A stretch of DNA of 64,000 nt from Actinoplanes couchii. Its GTDB lineage: Bacteria; Actinomycetota; Actinomycetes; Mycobacteriales; Micromonosporaceae. A program made the position numbers and the translations under genes. Below the pieces are notes generated by a model. It made no database searches. It was given only the letters and a program-made list of their open reading frames with translations, and was not told the DNA's origin. The stretch covers positions 1 through 64,000 of the forward strand of contig NZ_BOMG01000070.1 of assembly GCF_016862075.1 (NCBI RefSeq). The letters run 5' to 3'. This document shows positions 35,680-41,877 of this stretch, piece after piece; position 1 is the stretch's first letter, and each line of letters opens with the position of its first letter.

Positions 35680-36377
35680 CACCCATCCACGTGCTCGTCG
35701 TCGACGACGAACCCCTGATCGCCGAGGCTCACCGGGCGTACACGCAGAAGGTCGAGGGTTTTGCCGTCACCGGTGTCGCGCACACCGCGCGCGAGGCGAT
35801 GACCATGCTCCGCGCCCACCCGGTTGACCTGGTCCTGCTCGATCTCAACCTGCCCGACAAACACGGCCTGGAGATCGCCCGGGCCCTGCGCGCGGCCGGC
35901 AGCGGCACCGACGTCCTCGCCGTCACCTCCAACCGGGACATCGCCATGATCCGCCAGGCGGTCGCCCTCGGTGTCACCCACTACCTGCTGAAACCGTTCA
36001 CCTTCGCGGCGTTCCGCGACAAACTCGACAGGTACGCCCAGTACCGCCGGCAGCTCGCCGCATCCGCCGAGGTCGCCGCCCAGCACGAGGTCGACCGGGT
36101 CTTCGCCACCCTGCGCGGCGCCCCCGCCGACACCCTCCCCAAAGGACTCGACCCGACGACCTTCGACCTGTTCCTGACCGCCCTGCGCGCCGCGGCCCCG
36201 GGCGGGCTGTCGGCCACCGAACTCGCCGCCCGCACCGGCACCTCCCGGGTCACCGCCCGCCGCTACCTGGAACACCTCGCCGACGCCGGGCGGGTCGTGC
36301 GCAGCCCCCGGTACGGTGGCCCGGGACGGCCCGAGGTCGAGTACCGCCCGGCCTCCGGGGGTATGCCCGGTCCATGA
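35676..36377 (+). CDS. CitB/DcuR-family response regulator
   Basis: 233 residues. Receiver domain with the acidic pocket VVDDEPLIAE, phospho-acceptor Asp in LVLLDLNLPDKHGLE (about residue 58) and Lys in YLLKPF. The C-terminal helix-turn-helix reads LSATELAARTGTSRVTARRYLEHL. Expected to control the divergent dctA gene on dicarboxylate sensing. Its ATG overlaps the kinase stop and its TGA overlaps the zwf ATG. Confidence 0.92.
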   Translation: MTPIHVLVVDDEPLIAEAHRAYTQKVEGFAVTGVAHTAREAMTMLRAHPVDLVLLDLNLPDKHGLEIARALRAAGSGTDVLAVTSNRDIAMIRQAVALGVTHYLLKPFTFAAFRDKLDRYAQYRRQLAASAEVAAQHEVDRVFATLRGAPADTLPKGLDPTTFDLFLTALRAAAPGGLSATELAARTGTSRVTARRYLEHLADAGRVVRSPRYGGPGRPEVEYRPASGGMPGP

Positions 36378-37777
36378 CGGACCAGACCCTGATCATCCTG
36401 GGCGCCAGCGGCGACCTCACCGCCCGGCTGCTGCTGCCCGGACTCGGCGCGCTGCTCACCGCCGGGCACGTGCCCGGCCTCACCCTGATCGGCGCGTCCA
36501 CCGACGACCTCGACGACTCGGCCTGGCGCACCCGCGTCCACGACGCGTTCGGCGCGCACGGCGCCGCGGCCGCCGCTGAATCCACCGGGCAGGAGACCCC
36601 CACCACGGACAGCGTCCCGGCCACCTCGGACGTCGCCGACCGGGCCCGCTGGATCCGTACCGACGTCACGAAGGCTTCTGATCTTCGCGCTCTTCTCAGT
36701 GCGGCGCGCGGCTCCGTCGCCGTCTTCTTCGCCCTGCCGCCCGCCGTCACCGCGCTCGCCTGTGAGGCGCTGCTCGACGTGGACCTGCCGCCCGGCACCC
36801 GGCTGGTGCTGGAGAAACCGTTCGGCACCGGCAGCGAGTCGGCCACCGCGCTCAACGCTCTGCTCGCCAAGCTCGTCCCGGAGGAGCAGGTGCACCGGGT
36901 CGACCACTTCCTCGGCAAGTCGACGGTGCTCAACATCCTCGGCCTGCGGTTCGCCAACCGCATCTTCGAACCGATCCTCGACTCCACCCACGTCGAGTCC
37001 GTCGACATCGTCTTCGACGAGAATCTCGCCCTGGAAGGCCGGGCCGGGTACTACGACAAGGCCGGGGCGCTGGCCGACATGATCCAGAGCCACCTGCTGC
37101 AGATTCTCGCCCTGCTCACCATGGAAGCGCCGTTCAGCATGGCCGCCCCCGAGTTCCGTGACCGCAAGGCCGACGTGCTGCGGGCCACCCGTCTCTGGGG
37201 AACCCCGGCCGACAGCAGCCTGCGCGCCCGCTACACCGCTGGGGTGCTGGGCGACCGAAAGCTGGTGAACTACGCCGACGAGCCGGGCGTCGACCCGTCC
37301 CGCGGCACCGAGACCCTCGCCGAGATCGTCCTGGCCGTCGACACCTGGCGCTGGGCCGGAGTGCCGTTCCGCCTGCGCTCCGGGAAGGCGATCGGCGCCA
37401 GCCGCAAGGAAGCGGTGATCACCTTCAAACGGCCGCCGCGTGTCCCCGACGGCCTGCACGGCTGCGACCAGCCCGACCGGCTGCGCATCGGCTTCGGGCC
37501 GGACCACCTCGCCCTCGACTTCAACATCAACGGGCCCGGCGATCCGTTCGAACTGGACCCGATCACCCTGGAGGCGTCGTTCGGCGCCGGTGAGCTGCCG
37601 CCCTACGGAGAGGTGCTGCGCGGGGTCTTCGACAGCGACCCCACTCTTTCGGTACGGGCGGACACCGCCGAACAGTGCTGGCGCATCGTCGAACCGGTCA
37701 CGTCCGCGTGGCGGGCCGGCGAGGTGCCGCTGCGCGAATACCCCGCCGGAAGCACCGGGCCCAGCCTCTTCCTCTGA
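36374..37777 (+). CDS. zwf: Glucose-6-phosphate dehydrogenase
   Basis: 467 residues. NADP-binding ILGASGDLTARLL at the N-terminus, the EKPFGTGSESA loop, and the active-site signature VHRVDHFLGKSTV (substrate-binding His/Lys) near residue 180. Oxidises glucose-6-phosphate to 6-phosphogluconolactone, first step of the pentose-phosphate path. It overlaps the response regulator by four bases, an unexpected partner for this housekeeping enzyme; it is not in an opcA/tal/tkt operon, so it may be a secondary copy. Confidence 0.9.
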   Translation: MTDQTLIILGASGDLTARLLLPGLGALLTAGHVPGLTLIGASTDDLDDSAWRTRVHDAFGAHGAAAAAESTGQETPTTDSVPATSDVADRARWIRTDVTKASDLRALLSAARGSVAVFFALPPAVTALACEALLDVDLPPGTRLVLEKPFGTGSESATALNALLAKLVPEEQVHRVDHFLGKSTVLNILGLRFANRIFEPILDSTHVESVDIVFDENLALEGRAGYYDKAGALADMIQSHLLQILALLTMEAPFSMAAPEFRDRKADVLRATRLWGTPADSSLRARYTAGVLGDRKLVNYADEPGVDPSRGTETLAEIVLAVDTWRWAGVPFRLRSGKAIGASRKEAVITFKRPPRVPDGLHGCDQPDRLRIGFGPDHLALDFNINGPGDPFELDPITLEASFGAGELPPYGEVLRGVFDSDPTLSVRADTAEQCWRIVEPVTSAWRAGEVPLREYPAGSTGPSLFL

Positions 37778-37920
37778 CGTCGCCTTTTCTGACGTCGCGT
37801 CATCTGACGGCGCCGTTTGTGACGGCGCGTTGTCTGACGGCGCGTTGTCTGACAACGCGTTGTCTGGCGGCGTCTTATCTGGCGGCATCTTTTCTGACGG
37901 CGTCTTTTTTGACGGTCGTC
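37773..37920 (+). repeat. 15-bp tandem repeat, about nine units
   Basis: Units of the form TCTGACGGCGCGTTG follow one another from the zwf stop codon into the 3' end of the convergent methyltransferase, where they encode the Lys/Asp-rich tail KKDAVRKDAAR. Unit length equals that of the repeat at the other end of the same gene. Confidence 0.85.
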
Positions 37921-38879
37921 ACCACCACCGTCTGGTACCGCATGGTGAACCGGTCGCCGACGGCCTCGCCGATCGCCGTCAGCAACGCCTCGAGTTCCGC
38001 CGGCGGCAGCAGACCGTGGCCGCCCGCGGTCGGAATCTGATCGAGCCACTCCTCGCGGGTGTACTCGTGGTCCCACGTGAACCGCCACACCTCCGGATCC
38101 CGCAGGTGTTCGGAGGCCTTCTCCACGATCGTGGCGTAGGGATCGGTCACCGCCCACGGATCGAACGGCAGGCTCGGTGCGGCTCTCCGGTAGGCCGCAC
38201 CGAACCCTTCGGCCAGGTCCTTCGACGGCTGGACGGCGTTCCAGAACAGGGCGAGGCGGCCGCCCGGCCGCAGGACCTGGTAGGCCTTCGCCGCTCCGGC
38301 CACCGGATCCACCCAGTGCCAGGTCTGGCCGGCGACCACCGCGTCGAAGGTGCGTCCTTGCGGATCCCAGTCCTCGATGCGGGACTCCTCGACCGGGAAA
38401 CCGTAACGCCGGGCCACCGCGGCCATCCGCGGATCGGGTTCGACGCCGAGCACCTCACAGCCCGCGTCCCGGAACTGGCGCGCGGCGATCCCGGTGCCAA
38501 TACCGACGTCCAGCAGCTCGTGGTGGTCTTTCGCGATCCGGTTGATCATCTCGACGGGGTAACGGGGCCGGGCGCGGTCGTAACGCTCCGGATCGAGCCC
38601 AAAGGATTGCGCGATCTCACTGTGCTCATCGGCCCGCGTCTCATCGGCCCGCGTCTCATCGGCCCGCGTCTCGGCCCGCGTCTCGGCCCGCGTCTCGGCC
38701 CGCGTCTCGGCCCGCGTCTCGGGCCGCGTCTCGGGCCGCGTCTCATCGGCCCGCGTCTCGGGCCGCGTCTCATCGGCCCGCGTCTCGGGCCGGGTTTCAT
38801 CGGGCTGGGTTTCATTGAGCCGGGTTTCATCGAGCCGGGGCTTCTCGAACCTTGACTTCGCAAATCGGGAAGTGGGCAT
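37875..38879 (-). CDS. Class I SAM-dependent methyltransferase with ETR-repeat head
   Basis: 334 residues. From about residue 95 it is a standard Methyltransf_11-type domain: LLDVGIGTGIAARQF (SAM loop), GVEPDPRM (ribose-binding acidic end), and GQTWHWVDP typical of TGS1/UbiE-like small-molecule methyltransferases. The first ~87 residues are about seventeen (D)ETR units, a highly charged low-complexity head. The ATG at 38879 lies inside the 39-bp double palindrome shared with the divergent TetR gene, so binding there would cover the start codon. A start nearer the core domain is possible but no better ribosome-binding site is seen. Confidence 0.8.
   Translation of the reverse strand: MPTSRFAKSRFEKPRLDETRLNETQPDETRPETRADETRPETRADETRPETRPETRAETRAETRAETRAETRADETRADETRADEHSEIAQSFGLDPERYDRARPRYPVEMINRIAKDHHELLDVGIGTGIAARQFRDAGCEVLGVEPDPRMAAVARRYGFPVEESRIEDWDPQGRTFDAVVAGQTWHWVDPVAGAAKAYQVLRPGGRLALFWNAVQPSKDLAEGFGAAYRRAAPSLPFDPWAVTDPYATIVEKASEHLRDPEVWRFTWDHEYTREEWLDQIPTAGGHGLLPPAELEALLTAIGEAVGDRFTMRYQTVVVTTVKKDAVRKDAAR
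38628..38840 (-). repeat. 15/12-bp tandem repeats encoding ADETR/AETR
   Basis: Alternating 15-bp GCCCGCGTCTCATCG and 12-bp GCCCGCGTCTCG units (plus-strand view) keep the methyltransferase in frame. Near-identity of the units indicates recent expansion. Confidence 0.9.
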
Positions 38880-38909
38880 GCGCCCACTTTAAGTGGGCGC
38901 ATGCCCACT
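38871..38909. promoter_or_regulatory. 39-bp double palindrome between methyltransferase and TetR
   Basis: The arm AGTGGGCATGCGCCCACTT and its exact complement flank a single central base. Each arm is itself an imperfect 18-bp palindrome (AGTGGGC-N4-GCCCACT), giving four half-sites, as expected for two cooperating TetR dimers. It ends 17 nt before the regulator's GTG and contains the methyltransferase ATG. Confidence 0.85.
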
Positions 38910-38926
38910 CGGCTAGATTCCTGAGT

Positions 38927-39496
38927 GTGCCAACCGGTGTAGCCCTACGCGACGTGCGGGAACAACTCTTCGACGCGGCCGACCGCATCCTGCTCGGATC
39001 AGGGCCGGAAGCACTCACCAGCCGAGCCGTCACCGACACCGCCGGCTGCGCCAAAGGCGTCCTGCACCGGCACTTCACCGACTTCGACGCGTTCCTCGCC
39101 GACTACGTCCTCGACCGCGTCCACCGTCTTTCCGCCGACGACCTCCTGAACGCCGGAAGCGGAACGGTCACCGGCAACGTCGCCGCCTTCCTCACCGCGC
39201 TCTTCGGCTCCGTCGCCGTCGCCATCGTCGCCCTCGTCACCTTCCGCGACGGGCTCCGTGCACGGCTCCGCGACACCTGGCCAGCCGGAGTCCCCGTGCT
39301 CACCCAGGGCGCCGTGGCCCTCGCCGACTACCTGGAGGACGAACGCGCCCGCGGCCGGGTCGCCGCCGGAGCCGACACCACAGTCCTCGGCGCCATCCTG
39401 ATCGGAACCGGCCACCTGCTCCACGCCGACCGCACCGGCTCACCCCCCACCCCGGCCGAACTACGCCGTGCCGTCGAGGCGATCATCCCCGCCTGA
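38927..39496 (+). CDS. TetR-family transcriptional regulator
   Basis: 189 residues. Helix-turn-helix LTSRAVTDTAGCAKGVLHRHFTDFDAFL (about residues 27-54), then a helical ligand domain. Divergent from the methyltransferase and separated by the double palindrome, so it probably represses both itself and that gene. The GTG at 38927 is the only start between the operator and the DNA-binding domain. Confidence 0.88.
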   Translation: MPTGVALRDVREQLFDAADRILLGSGPEALTSRAVTDTAGCAKGVLHRHFTDFDAFLADYVLDRVHRLSADDLLNAGSGTVTGNVAAFLTALFGSVAVAIVALVTFRDGLRARLRDTWPAGVPVLTQGAVALADYLEDERARGRVAAGADTTVLGAILIGTGHLLHADRTGSPPTPAELRRAVEAIIPA

Positions 39497-39519
39497 CCCG
39501 TTCCCCACCCACCCGGCCG

Positions 39520-39848
39520 CCCGCGCCGCGCGGTCACGGCGATCGTCACCGTCCGTCCCGCCCGCGCCGCGCGGTCGCGGTGACTATCTCCGTGCAGCCC
39601 GGTCGCCCGCGCCGCGCGGTCACGGCGATCGTCACCGCCCGTCCCGCCCGTGTCGCGCGGTCGCGGTGACTATCTCCGTGCAGCCCGGTCGCCCGCGGCG
39701 CGCGGTTACGGCGATCGTCACCGTCCGTCCCGCCCGCGTCGCGCGGTCGCGGTGATTACTTCCGTCTCGGCTGCCCGTGCCGCGTGGTCACGGCGATCGT
39801 CACCGTTCGATCTGCTCCCTGTCCGGCCGTCCGCGGCGCGTGGTTGCG
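39520..39848 (+). repeat. 86-bp tandem repeat, about 3.7 copies
   Basis: The phrase CGGTCACGGCGATCGTCACC recurs at 39531, 39617, 39703 and (diverged, T first) 39785, giving periods of 86, 86 and 82 bp. Each unit has two related halves, one ending GATCGTCACCG and one reading CGGTGACTATCTCCGTGCAG. The half-unit is a near palindrome able to form a hairpin. The array occupies the 356-nt gap between convergent TetR and DUF2784 genes; no gene seen. Confidence 0.85.
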
Positions 39849-39852
39849 GGGA

Positions 39853-40242
39853 TCATCCTCGCTTGACCTGCTCCGCGTCGTGCCGTCGCGTCCGTCGCCA
39901 CCAGCGGTACACCAGGCCTGCGTAGGAGACCAGCACCACCGCCGCGATCAGCAGTCGCACCTCGTCCAGGTAGCGCTCCGGATACATCACCCCGGTCAGG
40001 TACGTGTCGATGAAACCGCGGCTCAGCCCCGACTGGCCGGCCCGCTCCCGCGCCCAGTCCTCCACATAGGTCAGCGGGCAGTTCAGCGTGAACACCACGA
40101 TGCACAGGCCCCACCCCGCCGCGACCAGGTGCAACCAGATCGTCCACGGCCAGCGCCAGGCCACGAAACCACCCAGCACGACGTACCCGATGAACAGGAA
40201 ATGCACCGCCATCGTGGCCTCGGCCAGCACCCGGAAAATCAT
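39853..40242 (-). CDS. DUF2784 small membrane protein
   Basis: 129 residues with four predicted membrane helices: VHFLFIGYVVLGGFVAWRW, then TIWLHLVAAGWGLCIVVF, NCPLTYVEDWAR and IAAVVLVSYAGLVYRWWRR. The NCPLTYVEDWARE motif is typical of DUF2784 proteins, whose function is unknown. The ATG at 40242 (MIFRVLAEAT) gives the family's usual start; an in-frame ATG at 40260 would add six residues. Confidence 0.85.
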   Translation of the reverse strand: MIFRVLAEATMAVHFLFIGYVVLGGFVAWRWPWTIWLHLVAAGWGLCIVVFTLNCPLTYVEDWARERAGQSGLSRGFIDTYLTGVMYPERYLDEVRLLIAAVVLVSYAGLVYRWWRRTRRHDAEQVKRG

Positions 40243-40267
40243 GCTCCAAGTTTCTCCCATTAATTCG

Positions 40268-40297
40268 TTGGACGGGTTCCCGTCCGGCGCCTATCTT
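40268..40297 (+). promoter_or_regulatory. Candidate sigma-70-type promoter before the small ORF/tRNA array
   Basis: TTGGAC and TATCTT are separated by 18 bp, and the spacer and -35 overlap the perfect inverted repeat GGACGGG-TT-CCCGTCC (40270-40285). It is one of the more AT-rich stretches in this part of the window. It would drive the 51-codon ORF at 40357. Confidence 0.4.
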
Positions 40298-40356
40298 TGT
40301 TCTCACCGGCCGGGCGATGGCCCAGCCGGACGGGAACGAAGGAAACGGAAGGGGAG

Positions 40357-40512
40357 ATGATGTCCGCCAAGCGAATGTGGCAGGCCGCGACGGCTCTGAC
40401 CGCCCTCTCCCCGGCCGCGCCGGCACGGACCGCGATGTCCCTGGCCGCGATGGCCCTACCGAGTTCCCCCGCCCGAGGTCTGAGCCGACTTCCGGCCCGG
40501 TGGCGCGGCTAG
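40357..40512 (+). CDS. Small ORF (51 codons) upstream of the tRNA array
   Basis: ATGATG preceded immediately by GGAAGGGGAG, a strong ribosome-binding site. The product starts MMSAKRMWQAATALTAL and is Ala/Ser/Pro-rich with a moderately hydrophobic middle, possibly a signal-like segment; no family recognised. A candidate promoter lies 60 nt upstream and an intrinsic terminator 19 nt downstream, so it forms a self-contained unit. It could be a real small protein or a translated leader. Confidence 0.45.
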   Translation: MMSAKRMWQAATALTALSPAAPARTAMSLAAMALPSSPARGLSRLPARWRG

Positions 40513-40530
40513 CATCCAGCTAGCGTCGGC

Positions 40531-40564
40531 GCCGCCCTTCCTGATCGGAATCGGGCGGCTTTTT
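40531..40564 (+). terminator. Intrinsic terminator just before the tRNA array
   Basis: GCCGCCC (40531-40537) and GGGCGGC (40553-40559) form the stem, with inner TTCC/GGAA pairing, followed directly by TTTTT. A canonical U-tract terminator, uncommon in such GC-rich DNA, ending six bases before the first tRNA. Confidence 0.85.
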
Positions 40565-40569
40565 CGTAT

Positions 40570-40642
40570 GCGGGTGTAGCTCAACGGCAAGAGCACCGGC
40601 CTCCAAATCCGGCAGATGCGGGTTCGACTCCTGCTGCCCGTG
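40570..40642 (+). tRNA. tRNA-Trp (CCA)
   Basis: 73-nt cloverleaf. Anticodon CCA at 40603-40605 in loop CTCCAAA; D-stem GCTC/GAGC; T-arm GCGGG-TTCGACT-CCTGC. The acceptor stem contains three G-U pairs and the anticodon stem has one C-T mismatch, so it is weaker than a usual housekeeping tRNA-Trp. No encoded CCA end. Confidence 0.85.
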
Positions 40643-40710
40643 CGCATTCTTCTTTGACAATTACACAGCGGATGACACATATTCTTCCGGCCTCGACCAG
40701 GCCGGGTCAT

Positions 40711-40783
40711 GGGCCCGTAGCGCAGCGGGTAGCGCGCCGGTTCGGCAGACCGGAGGCCGGCGGTTCGATCCCGCCCGGGTCCA
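40711..40783 (+). tRNA. tRNA-Ala (GGC)
   Basis: 73 nt. Acceptor GGGCCCG/CGGGTCC includes the G3-U70 pair that marks alanine identity, discriminator A73. Anticodon GGC at 40744-40746 in loop TCGGCAG; position 33 is C instead of the near-universal U. Reading the loop one base earlier (CGG, Pro) breaks the stem, so Ala is preferred. Confidence 0.75.
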
Positions 40784-40787
40784 TCTT

Positions 40788-40860
40788 GTCCCCGTAGCTC
40801 AGCGGACAGAGCACCGGAATACGACTCCGGCGGCCGGGAGTTCAAATCTCTCCGGGGACA
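40788..40860 (+). tRNA. tRNA-Arg (ACG)
   Basis: 73 nt with perfect acceptor stem GTCCCCG/CGGGGAC. Anticodon ACG (inosine-34 type) at 40821-40823 in loop ATACGAC; T-arm GGGAG-TTCAAAT-CTCTC. Only four bases separate it from the tRNA-Ala. Confidence 0.9.
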
Positions 40861-40870
40861 CGCGGTTCAC

Positions 40871-40943
40871 GTGGCTGTAGCTCAACAGGTAGAGCGCCGT
40901 CCTGCCATGGCGGAGGTCCCGGGTTCGAAGCCCGGTAGCCACT
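40871..40943 (+). tRNA. tRNA-Gly (GCC)
   Basis: 73 nt. Acceptor GTGGCTG/TAGCCAC, discriminator U73 as expected for glycine. Anticodon GCC at 40904-40906 in loop CTGCCAT; T-arm CCGGG-TTCGAAG-CCCGG. Confidence 0.9.
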
Positions 40944-40950
40944 CTTCATC

Positions 40951-41023
40951 GCCCTCGTGGCCCAACGGCAGAGGCACCAGACCGAGGATCTGGACGGTGC
41001 GCGTTCGAATCGCGCCGAGGGCA
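40951..41023 (+). tRNA. tRNA with Leu anticodon GAG on a short type I body
   Basis: 73 nt, perfect acceptor GCCCTCG/CGAGGGC, T-arm GCGCG-TTCGAAT-CGCGC. Loop CCGAGGA places GAG (Leu) at 40984-40986 with C33. The variable region is only five bases, whereas leucine tRNAs normally have a long variable arm, so charging identity is uncertain. Confidence 0.75.
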
Positions 41024-41033
41024 CGTTTTTCAC

Positions 41034-41107
41034 ACCCGGATGGCCCAATTGGCAGAGGCGCTGCGTTCAGGTCGCAGAGGTTACGGGTTCGAATCCCTTT
41101 CCGGGTA
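41034..41107 (+). tRNA. tRNA with Leu anticodon CAG on a short type I body
   Basis: 74 nt, perfect acceptor ACCCGGA/TCCGGGT. The anticodon arm CTGCG-TTCAGGT-CGCAG (CAG at 41068-41070) is what a normal actinobacterial tRNA-Leu(CAG) carries, but the variable region is five bases instead of a long arm. The T-stem has one mismatch. Confidence 0.75.
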
Positions 41108-41116
41108 CGCAGTAAG

Positions 41117-41189
41117 GGGCTCGTAGCTCATCTGGTAGAGCGTCCGTTTTGCACGCGGAAGGTGGCCGGTTCGAGTCCGGCCGGGTCCA
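41117..41189 (+). tRNA. tRNA-Ala (TGC)
   Basis: 73 nt. Acceptor GGGCTCG/CGGGTCC with G3-U70 and A73; anticodon TGC at 41150-41152 in loop TTTGCAC; T-arm GCCGG-TTCGAGT-CCGGC. Confidence 0.92.
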
Positions 41190-41201
41190 CGTAACAACGG
41201 T

Positions 41202-41292
41202 GGAGGGTTGGCCGAGTGGTCTATGGCGGCGGATTGCTAATCCGTAGCAGGGGCGTACACCTCTGTCGGGAGTTCGAATCTCCCACTCTCCG
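41202..41292 (+). tRNA. tRNA-Ser (GCT)
   Basis: 91 nt type II tRNA with long variable arm. Acceptor GGAGGGT/ACTCTCC, discriminator G73; anticodon GCT at 41236-41238 in loop TTGCTAA; T-arm GGGAG-TTCGAAT-CTCCC. Confidence 0.92.
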
Positions 41293-41297
41293 CTCCT

Positions 41298-41370
41298 GTC
41301 GCCGTAGCTCAGTGGTCAGAGCGCCCCGCTCATAACGGGGAGGGCGGTGGTTCGAGACCACCCGGCGATA
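41298..41370 (+). tRNA. tRNA-Met/Ile2 (CAT), first copy
   Basis: 73 nt. Anticodon CAT at 41331-41333 in loop CTCATAA, stem CCCCG/CGGGG. Lacks the initiator 1-72 mismatch, so elongator Met or lysidine-modified Ile2; A73 is present. The two cannot be told apart by eye. Confidence 0.88.
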
Positions 41371-41380
41371 CGTGTCACCA

Positions 41381-41455
41381 CGGGTTGTGGCGCAGCTTGG
41401 TCAGCGCGCTCGCTTTGGGAGCGAGATGTCGCGGGTTCGAATCCCGCCAACCCGA
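41381..41455 (+). tRNA. tRNA-Pro (TGG)
   Basis: 75 nt, perfect acceptor CGGGTTG/CAACCCG, A73. Anticodon TGG at 41416-41418 in loop TTTGGGA with stem CTCGC/GCGAG. Confidence 0.92.
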
Positions 41456-41478
41456 CGCGGGAAAAGCACAACAAAAGA

Positions 41479-41551
41479 GTGCCGCTAGCTCAATTGGCAG
41501 AGCTCCTGACTCTTAATCAGGCTGTTCGGGGTTCGAGTCCCCGGCGGCGCA
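41479..41551 (+). tRNA. tRNA-Lys (CTT)
   Basis: 73 nt. Acceptor GTGCCGC/GCGGCGC, anticodon CTT at 41512-41514 in loop CTCTTAA, T-arm CGGGG-TTCGAGT-CCCCG, A73. Confidence 0.92.
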
Positions 41552-41554
41552 CTC

Positions 41555-41629
41555 GCAGGGTGGAGGAGTCCGGTCGTCCTCACCAGTCTCATAAGCTGGA
41601 GATCACGGGTTCGAATCCCGTCCCTGCTT
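41555..41629 (+). tRNA. tRNA-Met/Ile2 (CAT), second divergent copy
   Basis: About 75 nt. Anticodon CAT at 41590-41592 in loop CTCATAA on stem CCAGT/GCTGG; D-stem AGGA/TCCT. The acceptor pairs well over six bases (GCAGGG/CCCTGC), but the seventh pair is irregular and the following TTCCA looks like a partly encoded CCA end. Start and end are uncertain by one or two bases. Distinct from the first CAT tRNA. Confidence 0.75.
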
Positions 41630-41636
41630 CCAATTC

Positions 41637-41723
41637 GGAGGAGCCGGCCTGGCTTCGGGAACGCCGTTGGAATCGGCGTGGGCTCGGTGACGAGTCCCGT
41701 GGGTTCGAATCCCACCTCCTCCG
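41637..41723 (+). tRNA. tRNA-Ser (GGA)
   Basis: 87 nt type II tRNA. Acceptor GGAGGAG/CTCCTCC, G73; anticodon GGA at 41669-41671 in loop TTGGAAT on stem CGCCG/CGGCG; long variable arm. The D-arm is irregular (CCGG...CGGGAA), so it may be a degenerate copy. Confidence 0.8.
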
Positions 41724-41734
41724 CGCGACAGAGT

Positions 41735-41850
41735 TCGACAGAGGCCGGCGGAGCCGGAAGCCTCGGCGGAGCCGGAAGCCCCGCCAGGGCCGGAAGCCTT
41801 AGCAGGGACGGAGGGCTCGGCAGGGCCGGGAGCCTCGACGGAACCGGGAG
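41735..41850 (+). repeat. Degenerate 18-bp repeats after the tRNA array
   Basis: About six imperfect units of GGCGGAGCCGGAAGCCTC fill the gap between the last tRNA and the GNAT gene. No gene or canonical terminator is seen here. Confidence 0.75.
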
Positions 41851-41877
41851 TGTCATCCGCTGTGTAGCGTCGCCGGC

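Noticed and set aside
39520..39848. Possible CRISPR array
   Set aside because: The 86-bp units are contiguous and homogeneous with no unique spacers between short repeats, and no cas genes are present.
40711..40783. Reading the second array tRNA as tRNA-Pro(CGG)
   Set aside because: That register breaks the anticodon stem and puts C at position 37, whereas the GGC register gives a perfect 5-bp stem and agrees with the G3-U70 alanine pair.
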